Counted from the first letter of the stretch, positions 27,772-35,474 are shown. The stretch is DNA of 64,000 bases from an uncultured Bacteroidia bacterium (GCA_902774295.1 CACYHP010000001.1:620001-684000); one strand, 5' to 3'. A program made the numbers and translations. Notes: a model not told the origin generated them from the sequence alone.

Positions 27772-28197
27772 TTATTTATTAATGAGTTTTGATACTGCTG
27801 AATAGATTACAGCCGCGATTGTAGCACCAGCGACAATGTAAGTGAACACCATGAAGAAGTCAACGAAGGACTCTGTTCCCTTTGTTACTCCCATTGATTC
27901 GAGGTATTCCTCTGACAATGTTGCGCCTTTTGAGAGCAGCAATGCGATAAGAGCAATGACTGCCACGATGACTAATACCAAACCAATAGTTTTAACACTC
28001 TTTGGATTGATGATAATTCCATAGATAGGTGCAAACAAAATCGCAACCACAGTCAATCCAAGCATGCAATATGCAAATCCCATGAATGTTCCGACGCCGG
28101 CTTCACCACGGAAGATTGTGATGATACCAAAGACGACGTTGAACACCATCAAGGCAATAAGCAAAAATTTGCAATATTTTGTTAATTTGTCGACCAT
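27772..28197 (-). CDS. Small membrane protein of the ExbB/ExbD operon
   Basis: 141 residues with four hydrophobic segments (about 10-30, 38-60, 65-90, 110-135). I do not recognise the family by name. A protein of this size and topology between exbB and exbD is typical in Bacteroidota Exb clusters. It lies 18 bases after exbB and 17 before exbD, so it is co-transcribed and may be an accessory subunit of the proton channel. No catalytic motif is visible. Confidence 0.8.
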   Translation of the reverse strand: MVDKLTKYCKFLLIALMVFNVVFGIITIFRGEAGVGTFMGFAYCMLGLTVVAILFAPIYGIIINPKSVKTIGLVLVIVAVIALIALLLSKGATLSEEYLESMGVTKGTESFVDFFMVFTYIVAGATIAAVIYSAVSKLINK

Positions 28198-28215
28198 GAT
28201 TTTTCTTTTGTTAGA

Positions 28216-29013
28216 TTAGTTTTTCTTTGAATAAGCGTGGAGCATGTCCATGAATGTGATTGATGAGTCTTCCATATCGTTAACGATACCTTCGATCTTG
28301 TTAAGGATGAAGTTGTAGCAGATCTGGAGGATAACAGCGACGATAAGACCGAACACGGTTGTCAACAAAGCGACCTTCATACCGCCTGCAACAACTGTTG
28401 GGCTGATGTCACCTGCTGCTGCGATAGCGTCGAATGCAGCGATCATACCGATAACAGTACCCATAAATCCCAACATAGGTCCCAATGCGATGAACAATGA
28501 AATCCAGCTTGCGCCGCTCTCGAGGTTACCTGTCATAACTGAACCGTATGAAACGACTGCTTTCTCGACTTCTTCAAGACCTTCGTTGTAACGCATCAAA
28601 CCTTGGTAGAAAATGCTAGCGACAGGACCGCGTGTGTCACGGCAGAGGTCTTTAGCTTTCTCAATGCCACCCTTGTTCAATGTTTCTTCTAACTGAGCAA
28701 GAAGCTTCTTGGTGTTTGTTGTGCTTAATGTCAAATAAATGATTCTTTCAATTGATACTGCGAGACCAAGGACCAAGATTAACAAGATAATGCTCATGAA
28801 TTCCCAGCCACCATCGATGAATTGTTTCTTCAAAACCTCGTGGAATGTAGCATCTGTTGCAGGTGCTGCCAATGGGTTTGTCTGTACAGTCTCAACCACC
28901 TGCTCTGTCTGAGCTGGCTGTGCTGATTGATTTTCTTCTTGTGCAAGAAGTGCGTTGCTGATTCCGAATGTCAAAAATCCCGCAACTGTCAGTAAAGCAA
29001 TTAACTTTTTCAT
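28216..29013 (-). CDS. exbB: MotA/TolQ/ExbB proton channel protein
   Basis: 265 residues. An N-terminal hydrophobic segment resembling a cleaved signal (LLTVAGFLTFGISNALLAQ) precedes a Gln/Thr-rich linker and the three-helix ExbB core: WEFMSIILLILVLGLAVSIE, then GSVMTGNLESGASWISLFIALGPMLGFMGTVIGM (split here at about 170-203), and VALLTTVFGLIVAVI. These helices form the stator pentamer around ExbD. It is the first gene of the operon. No clear -7 element is visible in the 60 bases upstream. Confidence 0.93.
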   Translation of the reverse strand: MKKLIALLTVAGFLTFGISNALLAQEENQSAQPAQTEQVVETVQTNPLAAPATDATFHEVLKKQFIDGGWEFMSIILLILVLGLAVSIERIIYLTLSTTNTKKLLAQLEETLNKGGIEKAKDLCRDTRGPVASIFYQGLMRYNEGLEEVEKAVVSYGSVMTGNLESGASWISLFIALGPMLGFMGTVIGMIAAFDAIAAAGDISPTVVAGGMKVALLTTVFGLIVAVILQICYNFILNKIEGIVNDMEDSSITFMDMLHAYSKKN

Positions 29014-29140
29014 GATTTGAATTTTGAATTACTACTTTTTAATTTGTTAATATTTAATTAATTCTATTTAAACTTTCAACTCTTAACTTTTAACTTTCAA
29101 CTACTCTAAACTCTACACTCTAAACTCTACACTTTCACTG
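29014..29140. other. Intergenic stretch between exbB and tRNA-Ser
   Basis: 127 bases before exbB (minus strand). 29014-29070 is AT-rich with no clear promoter match; 29071-29138 is the heptamer array. No gene is seen. Confidence 0.6.
29071..29138. repeat. Double heptamer array downstream of tRNA-Ser
   Basis: Two blocks with 7-base period. The first (29071-29098) has four units of AACTTTC/AACTCTT type; after a 5-base joint, the second (29104-29138) has five units of CTCTAAA/CTCTACA type. The array ends three bases from the tRNA 3' end. Confidence 0.88.
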
Positions 29141-29228
29141 CGGAGAGAGCGGGATTCGAACCCGCGGTACCCTTTTGAAGTACACACACTTTCCAGGCGT
29201 GCTCCTTAAACCACTCGGACATCTCTCC
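29141..29228 (-). tRNA. tRNA-Ser (anticodon GGA)
   Basis: The minus strand folds as a class II tRNA: acceptor GGAGAGA with TCTCTCC, D-arm with GAGTGG, anticodon loop with GGA (CTGGAAAG context), a long variable arm (GTACTTCAAAAGGGTAC) and T-arm GGGTTCGAATCCC. The discriminator base is G and CCA is not encoded. It reads UCC and UCU serine codons. Confidence 0.95.
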
Positions 29229-29390
29229 CAGGGATTTTCTACTCCACAAAAATCGTGTCAAAATTACAAATTTTTTCTTTTCACCAAACAATATTTTTCA
29301 AACTTTATTATACTTTTTTTGAAAAAAGAAATAAGATGTTAATTATCAACGGATTATTATACCTCATTTCGAGCGCAGGCCAAATGACGA
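29229..29390. other. Intergenic stretch between tRNA-Ser and asparaginase
   Basis: 162 bases, AT-rich. It holds the tRNA promoter. Near 29363-29405 there is a degenerate stretch resembling the dispersed repeat (CTCATTTCGAGCGCAGG). No gene is seen. Confidence 0.6.
29259..29288 (-). promoter_or_regulatory. tRNA-Ser promoter
   Basis: On the minus strand TTTG (29285-29288) and TAATTTTG (29259-29266) are separated by 18 bases, a good -33/-7 pair. Transcription would start about 25 bases before the mature tRNA. Confidence 0.7.
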
Positions 29391-30416
29391 TTACACTGTC
29401 ATTTCACCTCTCAATGATTCCTGTAAATACTTTTTGATGTCACTTCTGCTGAATCCTTCGCCTAAAAGGTACATCATCTTTGCCAATGCCGACTCTGTGG
29501 TGATGTCGTAGCCGCTGATGACACCGATTTTATCGAGAGTCAAGCTGGTCTCGTAACGTCCCATCTCCACTGAGCCAGACTTGCACTGTGTCACGTTATA
29601 GATAATGAGTCCTTTTCTGATGGCGTCGGCGAGGTCATCCAAGAACCACTCGGCTGTGGGGGCGTTGCCCGAGCCGAAAGTCTCCATTATGACGCCCTTC
29701 AACCCCGGCGTGCTCAAGGCGTGCTTTACGAAAGCATGAGTAATACCTGGGAAAAGCTTCAAAATGCCTACATTTCTGTCGAACTTCTTGTGAACTATAA
29801 GCTTACCTTCTTTCGGCTTCGCAATAAACTCCCTGTTGTACTTGATTTTGATGCCGACATCAGCCAGGGTAGGGTAGTTGCCCGACGAGAAGGCGTTGAA
29901 GTTCTCGGCGTTGAATTTAGTCGCTCTATTACCTCTAAGTAATTGATTTTCAAAGAAAATGCAGACTTCAGGTGCGCAAGGCATGCCGTTAATCTTCGAG
30001 GCTGCAATCTCAATCGAGGTGACGAAATTCTCGCGTCCGTCGCTTCTCACCATGCCCATTGGTAGCTGTGAACCTGTGAAAACAACCGGTTTGGCAAGGT
30101 TTTCAAGCATGAAACTCAATGCTGAGGCACTGTATGCCATGGTGTCGCTGCCGTGCAAGACCACAAAACCGTCATAGTTCTCATAGTTTTGCTCGATTTT
30201 CTCTGCGAGCTCTATCCAAAATTCAGGCGTCATGTTCGATGAGTCGATGAGGTTCTCAAACGAGTAGAAATCGATGACGTAATCGAGGTTACGAAGCACC
30301 GGCATGTGCTCATAGATATTGCCGAAATCGAAAGGCACCAGACTGCCAGTTTTCGGATCTTTCATCATTCCTATCGTGCCACCGGTGTAAAGCACTAAAA
30401 TTGAAGGTTTTCTCAT
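29391..30416 (-). CDS. ansA: Type I L-asparaginase
   Basis: 341 residues. Hydrolyses asparagine to aspartate and ammonia in the cytoplasm (no signal peptide). Catalytic Thr in the N-terminal LVLYTGGTIGM motif (residues 8-18) and the second conserved block VVLHGSDTMAYSASALSF (about 83-100) with the Thr-Asp pair. The length matches AnsA-type enzymes. A short degenerate stretch between it and tatD resembles the GTCATTCCGAGC repeat (30424-30440). Confidence 0.95.
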   Translation of the reverse strand: MRKPSILVLYTGGTIGMMKDPKTGSLVPFDFGNIYEHMPVLRNLDYVIDFYSFENLIDSSNMTPEFWIELAEKIEQNYENYDGFVVLHGSDTMAYSASALSFMLENLAKPVVFTGSQLPMGMVRSDGRENFVTSIEIAASKINGMPCAPEVCIFFENQLLRGNRATKFNAENFNAFSSGNYPTLADVGIKIKYNREFIAKPKEGKLIVHKKFDRNVGILKLFPGITHAFVKHALSTPGLKGVIMETFGSGNAPTAEWFLDDLADAIRKGLIIYNVTQCKSGSVEMGRYETSLTLDKIGVISGYDITTESALAKMMYLLGEGFSRSDIKKYLQESLRGEMTV

Positions 30417-30449
30417 ATTTTATCTGTCATTCCGAGCTTGTACTTGTCA

Positions 30450-31259
30450 TTATAACTTAAACAAACTCCTTGCATTATTACTTGTTATATTACAAATCTC
30501 TTCTGTTGTCACGCCATAAATCTCCGCCACTTTCTCTGCTGTTTTTACGATATATGCCGGCTCGTTGCGCTGACCGCGATACGGCACTGGCGGAAGGTAC
30601 GGGTCATCAGTCTCAAGCACTATGCGTTCCATCGGGATGTCGGCAAGAAACTCTTTCACTCCGCAGTTTTTGTACGTGATGACACCGCCGAGCCCCAGAT
30701 GGAAGCCGTAGGATAACGCGGTTTTCGCCTCATCGAAAGTGCCATTGAAACAGTGCATCACGCCAGCGAGGCGGCCATCCTGCTCATGGTCAAGAACCTT
30801 GAACATGTCATGAAAGGCATTGCGAGTGTGAATGGACACTGGCAGTCCCAACTCCTTCGCCCAATGCAGCTGCTCACTCAAAACCTCGATCTGCTCCTTC
30901 TTAAACGTATCATCCCAATAAAAATCAAGCCCAACCTCTCCTATGCCAACCATAGGGTTCCCGTCATTTCGACCGAGCGTAGCGAGCTGAGAAATCTCCT
31001 TTTCTATTATCTTTAATTTATCCTTATAATCCTTCTTATCCTCCTTATCCTTATACACTTCCTCCGGATGCAGTCCCATCATAACCCTCACATTATCAGG
31101 ATGTTTCTCATAAAACTCCATCATGGGTTTGATGCTTCTCTCATCACAATTCGGTAAAAGAAGCATCTCCACACCAGCCTCCATCGCGCGTTTGAACACC
31201 TCTTCGCGGTCAGCGTCGAAAGCTTCGTCGTAGATGTGACTATGTGTGTTGATAATCAT
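30450..31259 (-). CDS. TatD family metal-dependent hydrolase with repeat-derived insertion
   Basis: 269 residues. A TIM-barrel deoxyribonuclease-like hydrolase: metal-binding HSH (residues 6-8), Glu in GIGEVGLDFYWD (about 105), HTRNAF, MHCFNGT and the late ETDDPYLPP motif. Members act in DNA degradation, tRNA processing or D-amino acid quality control. Between LHP and GIGE it has about 14 more residues than typical relatives. Thirteen codons there (residues about 88-100, EISQLATLGRNDG) are one copy of the dispersed 39-bp repeat read in frame, and the preceding stretch (about 69-81, YKDKEDKKDYKDK) is low-complexity. The catalytic core looks intact. Confidence 0.92.
   Translation of the reverse strand: MIINTHSHIYDEAFDADREEVFKRAMEAGVEMLLLPNCDERSIKPMMEFYEKHPDNVRVMMGLHPEEVYKDKEDKKDYKDKLKIIEKEISQLATLGRNDGNPMVGIGEVGLDFYWDDTFKKEQIEVLSEQLHWAKELGLPVSIHTRNAFHDMFKVLDHEQDGRLAGVMHCFNGTFDEAKTALSYGFHLGLGGVITYKNCGVKEFLADIPMERIVLETDDPYLPPVPYRGQRNEPAYIVKTAEKVAEIYGVTTEEICNITSNNARSLFKL
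30961..30999 (+). repeat. Dispersed ~39-bp element, copy 3 (inside tatD)
   Basis: Begins CCGTCATTTCGACCGAGCGT and ends GAGAAATCTCC. It lies on the plus strand within the minus-strand tatD gene and is read as 13 complete codons with no frame change. Confidence 0.88.
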
Positions 31260-31270
31260 CGTGTTACGTC

Positions 31271-32452
31271 TTAATAAAGGAAATTGTCGTATGGGTATCT
31301 GATGGCATGCATGTCGCGTATTTCCTTGTAAAGCAGGTCTCTAAACTCTTGATAATGAGTCTTTTCCGCTGCCGAGATGAAGATACACGGCTTGCCTTTG
31401 GCCATCCAGGTCTTCTTCCAGTCGTCTAAAGTGTAGTTTTTCTTGGTAATCGGCGTTAAATCGTCGGCTTCTTTCTCCTCAAAAGTGTAAGCGTCGATCT
31501 TGTTGAACACCATGATGACTTTCTTGTCGCCAGCCCCGATGTCGGTCAGGGTCTGGTTCACCGTCTCTATCTGCGATTCAAAGTCAGGATGTGAAATATC
31601 CACGACATGCAGCAAAATATCGGATTCTCTCACCTCATCGAGGGTCGATTTGAACGATTCAACCAGCTGTGTCGGCAGTTTGCGGATAAAACCGACGGTG
31701 TCTGACAGCAAAAACGGCAGGTTTTCAATCACAACCTTTCTTACTGTGGTGTCCAAAGTGGCAAAAAGCTTGTTTTCGGCGAACACGTCGCTTTTGCTTA
31801 ACATGTTCATTATCGTCGACTTACCGACGTTGGTGTATCCCACGAGAGCCACGCGCACCATCTGCTGGCGGTTTTTACGCTGCACTGACTTCTGCATGTC
31901 AATCTCTTCGAGTTTCTCTTTCAGAGAAGCTATTTTGTTGCGGATAATCTTACGGTCGGTCTCGATCTGTGTCTCACCAGGTCCTCTCATACCGATACCG
32001 CCTCGTTGACGTTCCAAGTGTGTCCACATCCTGGTCAGACGTGGCAACATATATTGATACTGAGCGAGTTCCACCTGCGTCTTGGCGTAAGCGGTCTTTG
32101 CATTTTTGGCAAAAATATCGAGGATAAGATTGGTTCTGTCAAGGATGCGGCATTCAAGTTCATTTTCAAGGTTACGGATCTGTGTGGCGCTCAGTTCGTC
32201 ATCGAAAATCGCCATGTCGATTTCTTCCGCCTTGATGTATTGCTTCAGCTCTTCGAGTTTTCCAGTTCCCAGATACGTCACGCTGTTTGGGCGTTCCAGC
32301 GGCTGCACGAAACGTTCCACGGCGATGCCTCCCGCTGTCTCCAAAAGGAACTCCAGCTCATCGAGGTATTCCTCCGTGCGCTCGCGGTTCTGCTCATAGG
32401 TGCTCACGGCCACCAAAACCGCTCTCTCTTGTTTCTTCTCGTGATCAATCAT
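31271..32452 (-). CDS. hflX: Ribosome-associated GTPase HflX
   Basis: 393 residues. HflX splits stalled ribosomes and binds the 50S subunit. The N-terminal domain has the family signature RPNSVTYLGTGKLEELK and the linker RGGIGMRGPGETQIETDRK; the G domain has G1 GYTNVGKST (about 204-212), G3 DTVGFIRKLP and G4 NKID. The C-terminal domain is short. It lies 11 bases upstream of tatD on the same strand, so the two may be co-transcribed. Ends and motifs are complete. Confidence 0.96.
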   Translation of the reverse strand: MIDHEKKQERAVLVAVSTYEQNRERTEEYLDELEFLLETAGGIAVERFVQPLERPNSVTYLGTGKLEELKQYIKAEEIDMAIFDDELSATQIRNLENELECRILDRTNLILDIFAKNAKTAYAKTQVELAQYQYMLPRLTRMWTHLERQRGGIGMRGPGETQIETDRKIIRNKIASLKEKLEEIDMQKSVQRKNRQQMVRVALVGYTNVGKSTIMNMLSKSDVFAENKLFATLDTTVRKVVIENLPFLLSDTVGFIRKLPTQLVESFKSTLDEVRESDILLHVVDISHPDFESQIETVNQTLTDIGAGDKKVIMVFNKIDAYTFEEKEADDLTPITKKNYTLDDWKKTWMAKGKPCIFISAAEKTHYQEFRDLLYKEIRDMHAIRYPYDNFLY

Positions 32453-32460
32453 ATATTAAA

Positions 32461-32530
32461 AATCCCGAAGGGATTATTTTACTTTCTGCTTGGATATTGG
32501 GATAAGGCATGCCTTATCCCCTACATGGGG
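32461..32530. repeat. Cluster of three palindromes between hflX and trpS
   Basis: AATCCC-GAA-GGGATT at 32461-32475; a perfect 22-bp palindrome at 32499-32520 (half-site GGGATAAGGCA); and CCCC-TACAT-GGGG at 32518-32530. The first and last could form small RNA hairpins. The 22-bp palindrome could be a DNA-binding site or extrude a cruciform. Confidence 0.75.
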
Positions 32531-33529
32531 TTAAAACGGTTTAAATCCTATAATCTCCCTTACCTCTTTGATAGTCTTTCTTGCGCTTTCGCGTGCTTTC
32601 TCAGCTCCCATGCGAGCTACCTTATTAATATACTCGTCGTTGGCGTCGATTTCGCGAATCTTTTCACGGATTGGCGTCACAAACTGAATCATATCTTCTG
32701 CCAGCTGTTTCTTCATGTCGCCGTAGCGGATGGTCATGTTGTTGTATGCATCGTCGAAGAACTGCACTGTCTCAGGTTTCGACACAATGCTCATCAGCTG
32801 GAAGAGGTTCGCGATAGGCTCCGGCTTCTCCTGGTTCATCTCGGTCGGACCGCTGTCGGTCTTAGCGCGCATCACTTTCTTGCGGATCGAGGCGTCGTCT
32901 TCAGCCAAGAAGATAGCATTGCCTTCGCCTTCACTCTTGCCCATCTTGCCGTTGCCGTCGAGTCCTGGTACCTTAACTAATTGATTACCAAAGTTAAATG
33001 CCTGCGGGATCGGGAAGTATTCAACGCCATAGATGTTATTGAAACGTGCAGCGAAATCGCGTGCTTTCTCGAGATTCTGCTCCTGGTCTTTGCCTACTGG
33101 CACATATTGTGACTTATGAATCAAGATATCGGCTGCCATCAGGGTAGGATAGGTGAGGAGGCCGGCGTTGACGTTGTCAGGCTGCTTGCGCACCTTTTCC
33201 TTGAATGTAGTCACACGCTCAAGTTCACCGATATATGCGTTCATGTTGAGGAAAAGATACAACTCCACTACCTCTGGAACGTCGCTTTGCACATACAATG
33301 TGGCTTTTTCCGGGTCGACGCCTGCAGCGAGGTATTCCACCAGAATCTGCCGCACTCTTCCGTGAAGGTCGTCAGGATGCGGATGTGTCGTAAGTGAATG
33401 ATAATCAGCGATAAAGAAATAACAATTATAGTTATCTTGGAGGCGGATGAAGTTCTTCACCGCACCGAAATAGTTTCCGAGGTGTAAGTTTCCAGTTGGC
33501 CTGATGCCGCTCAATACGATTTCTTTCAT
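32531..33529 (-). CDS. trpS: Tryptophanyl-tRNA synthetase
   Basis: 332 residues. Class I synthetase with the HIGH-equivalent GNLHLGNYFG (residues 13-22) and the KMSKS-equivalent KMGKSEGEGN (about 195). SGIRPTGNLHLG at the start and the VPVGKDQEQNLEKARDFA block are typical of bacterial TrpS. Its promoter region overlaps the left heptamer array at 33564-33591. Confidence 0.97.
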   Translation of the reverse strand: MKEIVLSGIRPTGNLHLGNYFGAVKNFIRLQDNYNCYFFIADYHSLTTHPHPDDLHGRVRQILVEYLAAGVDPEKATLYVQSDVPEVVELYLFLNMNAYIGELERVTTFKEKVRKQPDNVNAGLLTYPTLMAADILIHKSQYVPVGKDQEQNLEKARDFAARFNNIYGVEYFPIPQAFNFGNQLVKVPGLDGNGKMGKSEGEGNAIFLAEDDASIRKKVMRAKTDSGPTEMNQEKPEPIANLFQLMSIVSKPETVQFFDDAYNNMTIRYGDMKKQLAEDMIQFVTPIREKIREIDANDEYINKVARMGAEKARESARKTIKEVREIIGFKPF

Positions 33530-33549
33530 AAGAAGGATAATTAAACTTG

Positions 33550-33557
33550 CAAATATA
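33550..33557 (-). promoter_or_regulatory. -7 element of trpS
   Basis: TATATTTG on the minus strand, 20 bases before the trpS ATG. The expected -33 position falls inside the heptamer array. Confidence 0.65.
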
Positions 33558-33563
33558 CAAAAA

Positions 33564-33591
33564 AGTTTACAGTTTACGGTTTACTGTTTAT
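33564..33591. repeat. Left heptamer array of an inverted pair
   Basis: Four units (AGTTTAC twice, GGTTTAC, TGTTTAT) with a strict 7-base period. It is nearly the reverse complement of the array at 33650-33684. Confidence 0.92.
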
Positions 33592-33631
33592 GTTTTTTTT
33601 TAAAACAAAAAAGGAGACGTTTCCGTCTCCT
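33592..33631 (-). terminator. Terminator of the RNase E/G transcript
   Basis: AGGAGACG (33612-33619) pairs perfectly with CGTCTCCT (33624-33631) around a four-base loop. On the minus strand it is followed by TTTTTTGTTTTA and a T-rich run. It is flanked by inverted heptamer arrays. Confidence 0.88.
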
Positions 33632-33649
33632 AAATCGTCAGCCGTCATT

Positions 33650-33684
33650 GTTAAACAGTAAACGGTAAACAGTAAACTGTAAAC
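33650..33684. repeat. Right heptamer array of an inverted pair
   Basis: Five units (GTTAAAC, AGTAAAC, GGTAAAC, AGTAAAC, TGTAAAC). The last base belongs to the stop codon of the RNase E/G gene (33684-33686). Confidence 0.92.
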
Positions 33685-35261
33685 TAAAAAGTAATCTCGT
33701 CCCCGTTTTTATTCAGGAAAGTGTACTGAAGGACATGGAATGACTTGATTTCCTGGACGTGTATCTTTTTGTGATACTTCCATCTCCATTTTCTTGCGAT
33801 GGAGAAGAATCCTTTTGTAAGATAGGCGAAAATGAAAGGATGCACCTGAAGTGTCACTTCTTTCTCGTTTTGGTCGAGGAGCAGGTACTTGAGGCTGCTT
33901 TCTATCTCGTCGATGTACACTAGCGACGGTTTTATCTTGCCCGTGCCGTCGCAAACCGGGCATTTTTCCTGTACGGTGACTTCCGTTGCCGGGCGCACAC
34001 GCTGACGTGTGATCTGGATGAGCCCGAATTTTGTGGCGGGGAGGATGGTGTGTTTGGCGCGGTCTTTCGCCATCTCTTCTTGTAGCTTCTCGAACAGTTC
34101 TTTGCGATGTTTCGCTTCGTGCATGTCGATGAAGTCCACGATGATGATGCCGCCCAAGTCACGGAGGCGCACCTGTCGCGCTATCTCCACTGCCGATTCC
34201 AGATTGACAGCCAATGCATTCTCTTCCTGAGATGCTTCTTTGTTCAACCGATGGCCGCTGTTCACGTCGATGACGTGCATTGCCTCGGTGTGTTCAATGA
34301 TGAGGTAAACACCATTTCTGATTGTGACAATCCTACCAAACGACCCCTTCACCTGACGTGCCACGCCGTAATGCTCGAAGATAGGCTCTTTGCCTTTGTA
34401 GAGCTTCACGATGTCGGCTTTCTGTGGGGCGATGGTGGCGATGTAGCTCTTGACTTCATCAAAAAGTGCCTGATTATCAACAGTTATCGTGTTAAAAGAC
34501 TCGTTGAGGATGTCTCTCAGCATCACCGAAGTACGGTCAAGTTCGCTCACAAGCTTTGCCGGAGCCTTGCTTCCGTATAACGACTCAGTGACCTGCTCCC
34601 ATTTGCCGAGCAAGTACTTCATATCGGCGTCGAGTTCTTCGACTTTCTTTCCTTCCGCCACTGTGCGGATGATGACGCCGAAATTGTTCGGACGGATGCT
34701 TTGAATGAGTTTTTTAAGACGACTGCGTTCTTCGCCGCTGCGTATCTTCTGCGACACCGACACACGGTTCGAGAACGGCACCAACACTATGTAGCGTCCC
34801 GCAAATGAAATCTCTGCTGAGATACGCGGACCTTTAGTGTTTATTGGCTCTTTTGCGATCTGTACCGGAATCTGGTCGCCGGCTTGGATGAAATCCGAGA
34901 TCTTGCCCGTCTTGTCAATGTCAGGACTCAGTTTGAACTTGCTCATCACTGCCTGCGCCGTCTTGCCTTCGTGCGCCAGCTTCGAGAACTGAAGCAACGA
35001 ATTGATCTGCGGACCTAAATCCAGATAGTGAAGAAAAGCGTCCTTCTGGTTGCCGATATCGACAAAAGCGGCGTTCAAGCCCGGTAAAATCTTCTTCACC
35101 CTGCCGAAATATACGTCGCCAACAGCGAAATTACTGTTGATTTGCTCTTTGTGGAGTTCAACAAGCTGCTTGTCTTCCAACAAAACAATATTAACCTCTG
35201 AAACATCAGAACTGATGACAAGCTCTCTGTTGACTGTCGGAACTGTAGTTGTGTTGTCCAT
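33684..35261 (-). CDS. rng: Ribonuclease E/G family endoribonuclease
   Basis: 525 residues. Endonuclease of RNA decay and rRNA processing. Domains: an N-terminal S1 RNA-binding region (about 40-130, GDVYFGRVKKILPGLNAAFVDIG), then the RNase H-like and DNase I-like catalytic parts with magnesium-binding Asp in MHVIDVNSGH (about 332) and IIIVDFIDM (about 373), then the zinc-link CPVCDGTGKI (about 432), which lets dimers pair. It has no long C-terminal degradosome scaffold, so it is of RNase G length. A terminator-like hairpin lies 30 bases upstream of its start, after the genes for HU and the 29-residue ribosomal-type protein. Confidence 0.95.
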   Translation of the reverse strand: MDNTTTVPTVNRELVISSDVSEVNIVLLEDKQLVELHKEQINSNFAVGDVYFGRVKKILPGLNAAFVDIGNQKDAFLHYLDLGPQINSLLQFSKLAHEGKTAQAVMSKFKLSPDIDKTGKISDFIQAGDQIPVQIAKEPINTKGPRISAEISFAGRYIVLVPFSNRVSVSQKIRSGEERSRLKKLIQSIRPNNFGVIIRTVAEGKKVEELDADMKYLLGKWEQVTESLYGSKAPAKLVSELDRTSVMLRDILNESFNTITVDNQALFDEVKSYIATIAPQKADIVKLYKGKEPIFEHYGVARQVKGSFGRIVTIRNGVYLIIEHTEAMHVIDVNSGHRLNKEASQEENALAVNLESAVEIARQVRLRDLGGIIIVDFIDMHEAKHRKELFEKLQEEMAKDRAKHTILPATKFGLIQITRQRVRPATEVTVQEKCPVCDGTGKIKPSLVYIDEIESSLKYLLLDQNEKEVTLQVHPFIFAYLTKGFFSIARKWRWKYHKKIHVQEIKSFHVLQYTFLNKNGDEITF

Positions 35262-35287
35262 AATATTACAAAGGTTTAAAATTCATT

Positions 35288-35329
35288 TTAAAAACAATAA
35301 CACAACATCGGTATTGGCAATGCTGTGTT
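35288..35329 (-). terminator. Terminator-like hairpin in front of the RNase E/G gene
   Basis: On the minus strand AACACAGCAT (35320-35329) pairs with ATGTTGTGTT (35299-35308), with one G-T pair, and is followed by ATTGTTTTTA. The RNase E/G start codon is about 30 bases beyond. It ends or attenuates the HU transcript. Confidence 0.72.
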
Positions 35330-35359
35330 ATGTTTACCGTAAGAAATCAATCTTAAAGA

Positions 35360-35449
35360 TTATTTCTTTTTATGTCTATCCTTTCTGAGGCGTTTTTTGC
35401 GCTTGTGGGTAGACATTTTGTGTCTTTTGTGTTTTTTACCGTTTGGCAT
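35360..35449 (-). CDS. 29-residue basic ribosomal-type protein (bS22/mS38 C-terminal domain-like)
   Basis: A short gene encoding MPNGKKHKRHKMSTHKRKKR followed by LRKDRHKKK; about two thirds of the residues are Lys, Arg or His. The pattern KxxKRHKMSTHKRKKRLRKxR resembles the C-terminal domain of mitochondrial mS38 (AURKAIP1/COX24) and the ~33-residue mycobacterial protein bS22, which sits near the decoding centre of the small ribosomal subunit. It starts 25 bases after the HU stop codon and ends 31 bases before the hairpin that precedes the RNase E/G gene. A conserved protein of this type next to RNase E/G and HU genes in Bacteroidota is my recollection. Ribosomal function is inferred. Confidence 0.8.
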   Translation of the reverse strand: MPNGKKHKRHKMSTHKRKKRLRKDRHKKK

Positions 35450-35474
35450 ATTACAAAAAGTTTATAAGACCAAA

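Noticed and set aside
29361..29408. Further copy of the dispersed repeat at the end of ansA
   Set aside because: Only short blocks (CATTTCGAGCG, TGTCATTTC) match, and the overlapping residues GEMT are normal for the asparaginase C-terminus. It could be a decayed copy but is not firm.
32006..32980. 324-codon plus-strand open frame over hflX and trpS
   Set aside because: It spans two well-supported minus-strand genes and their intergenic gap. Its translation is low in recognisable motifs.
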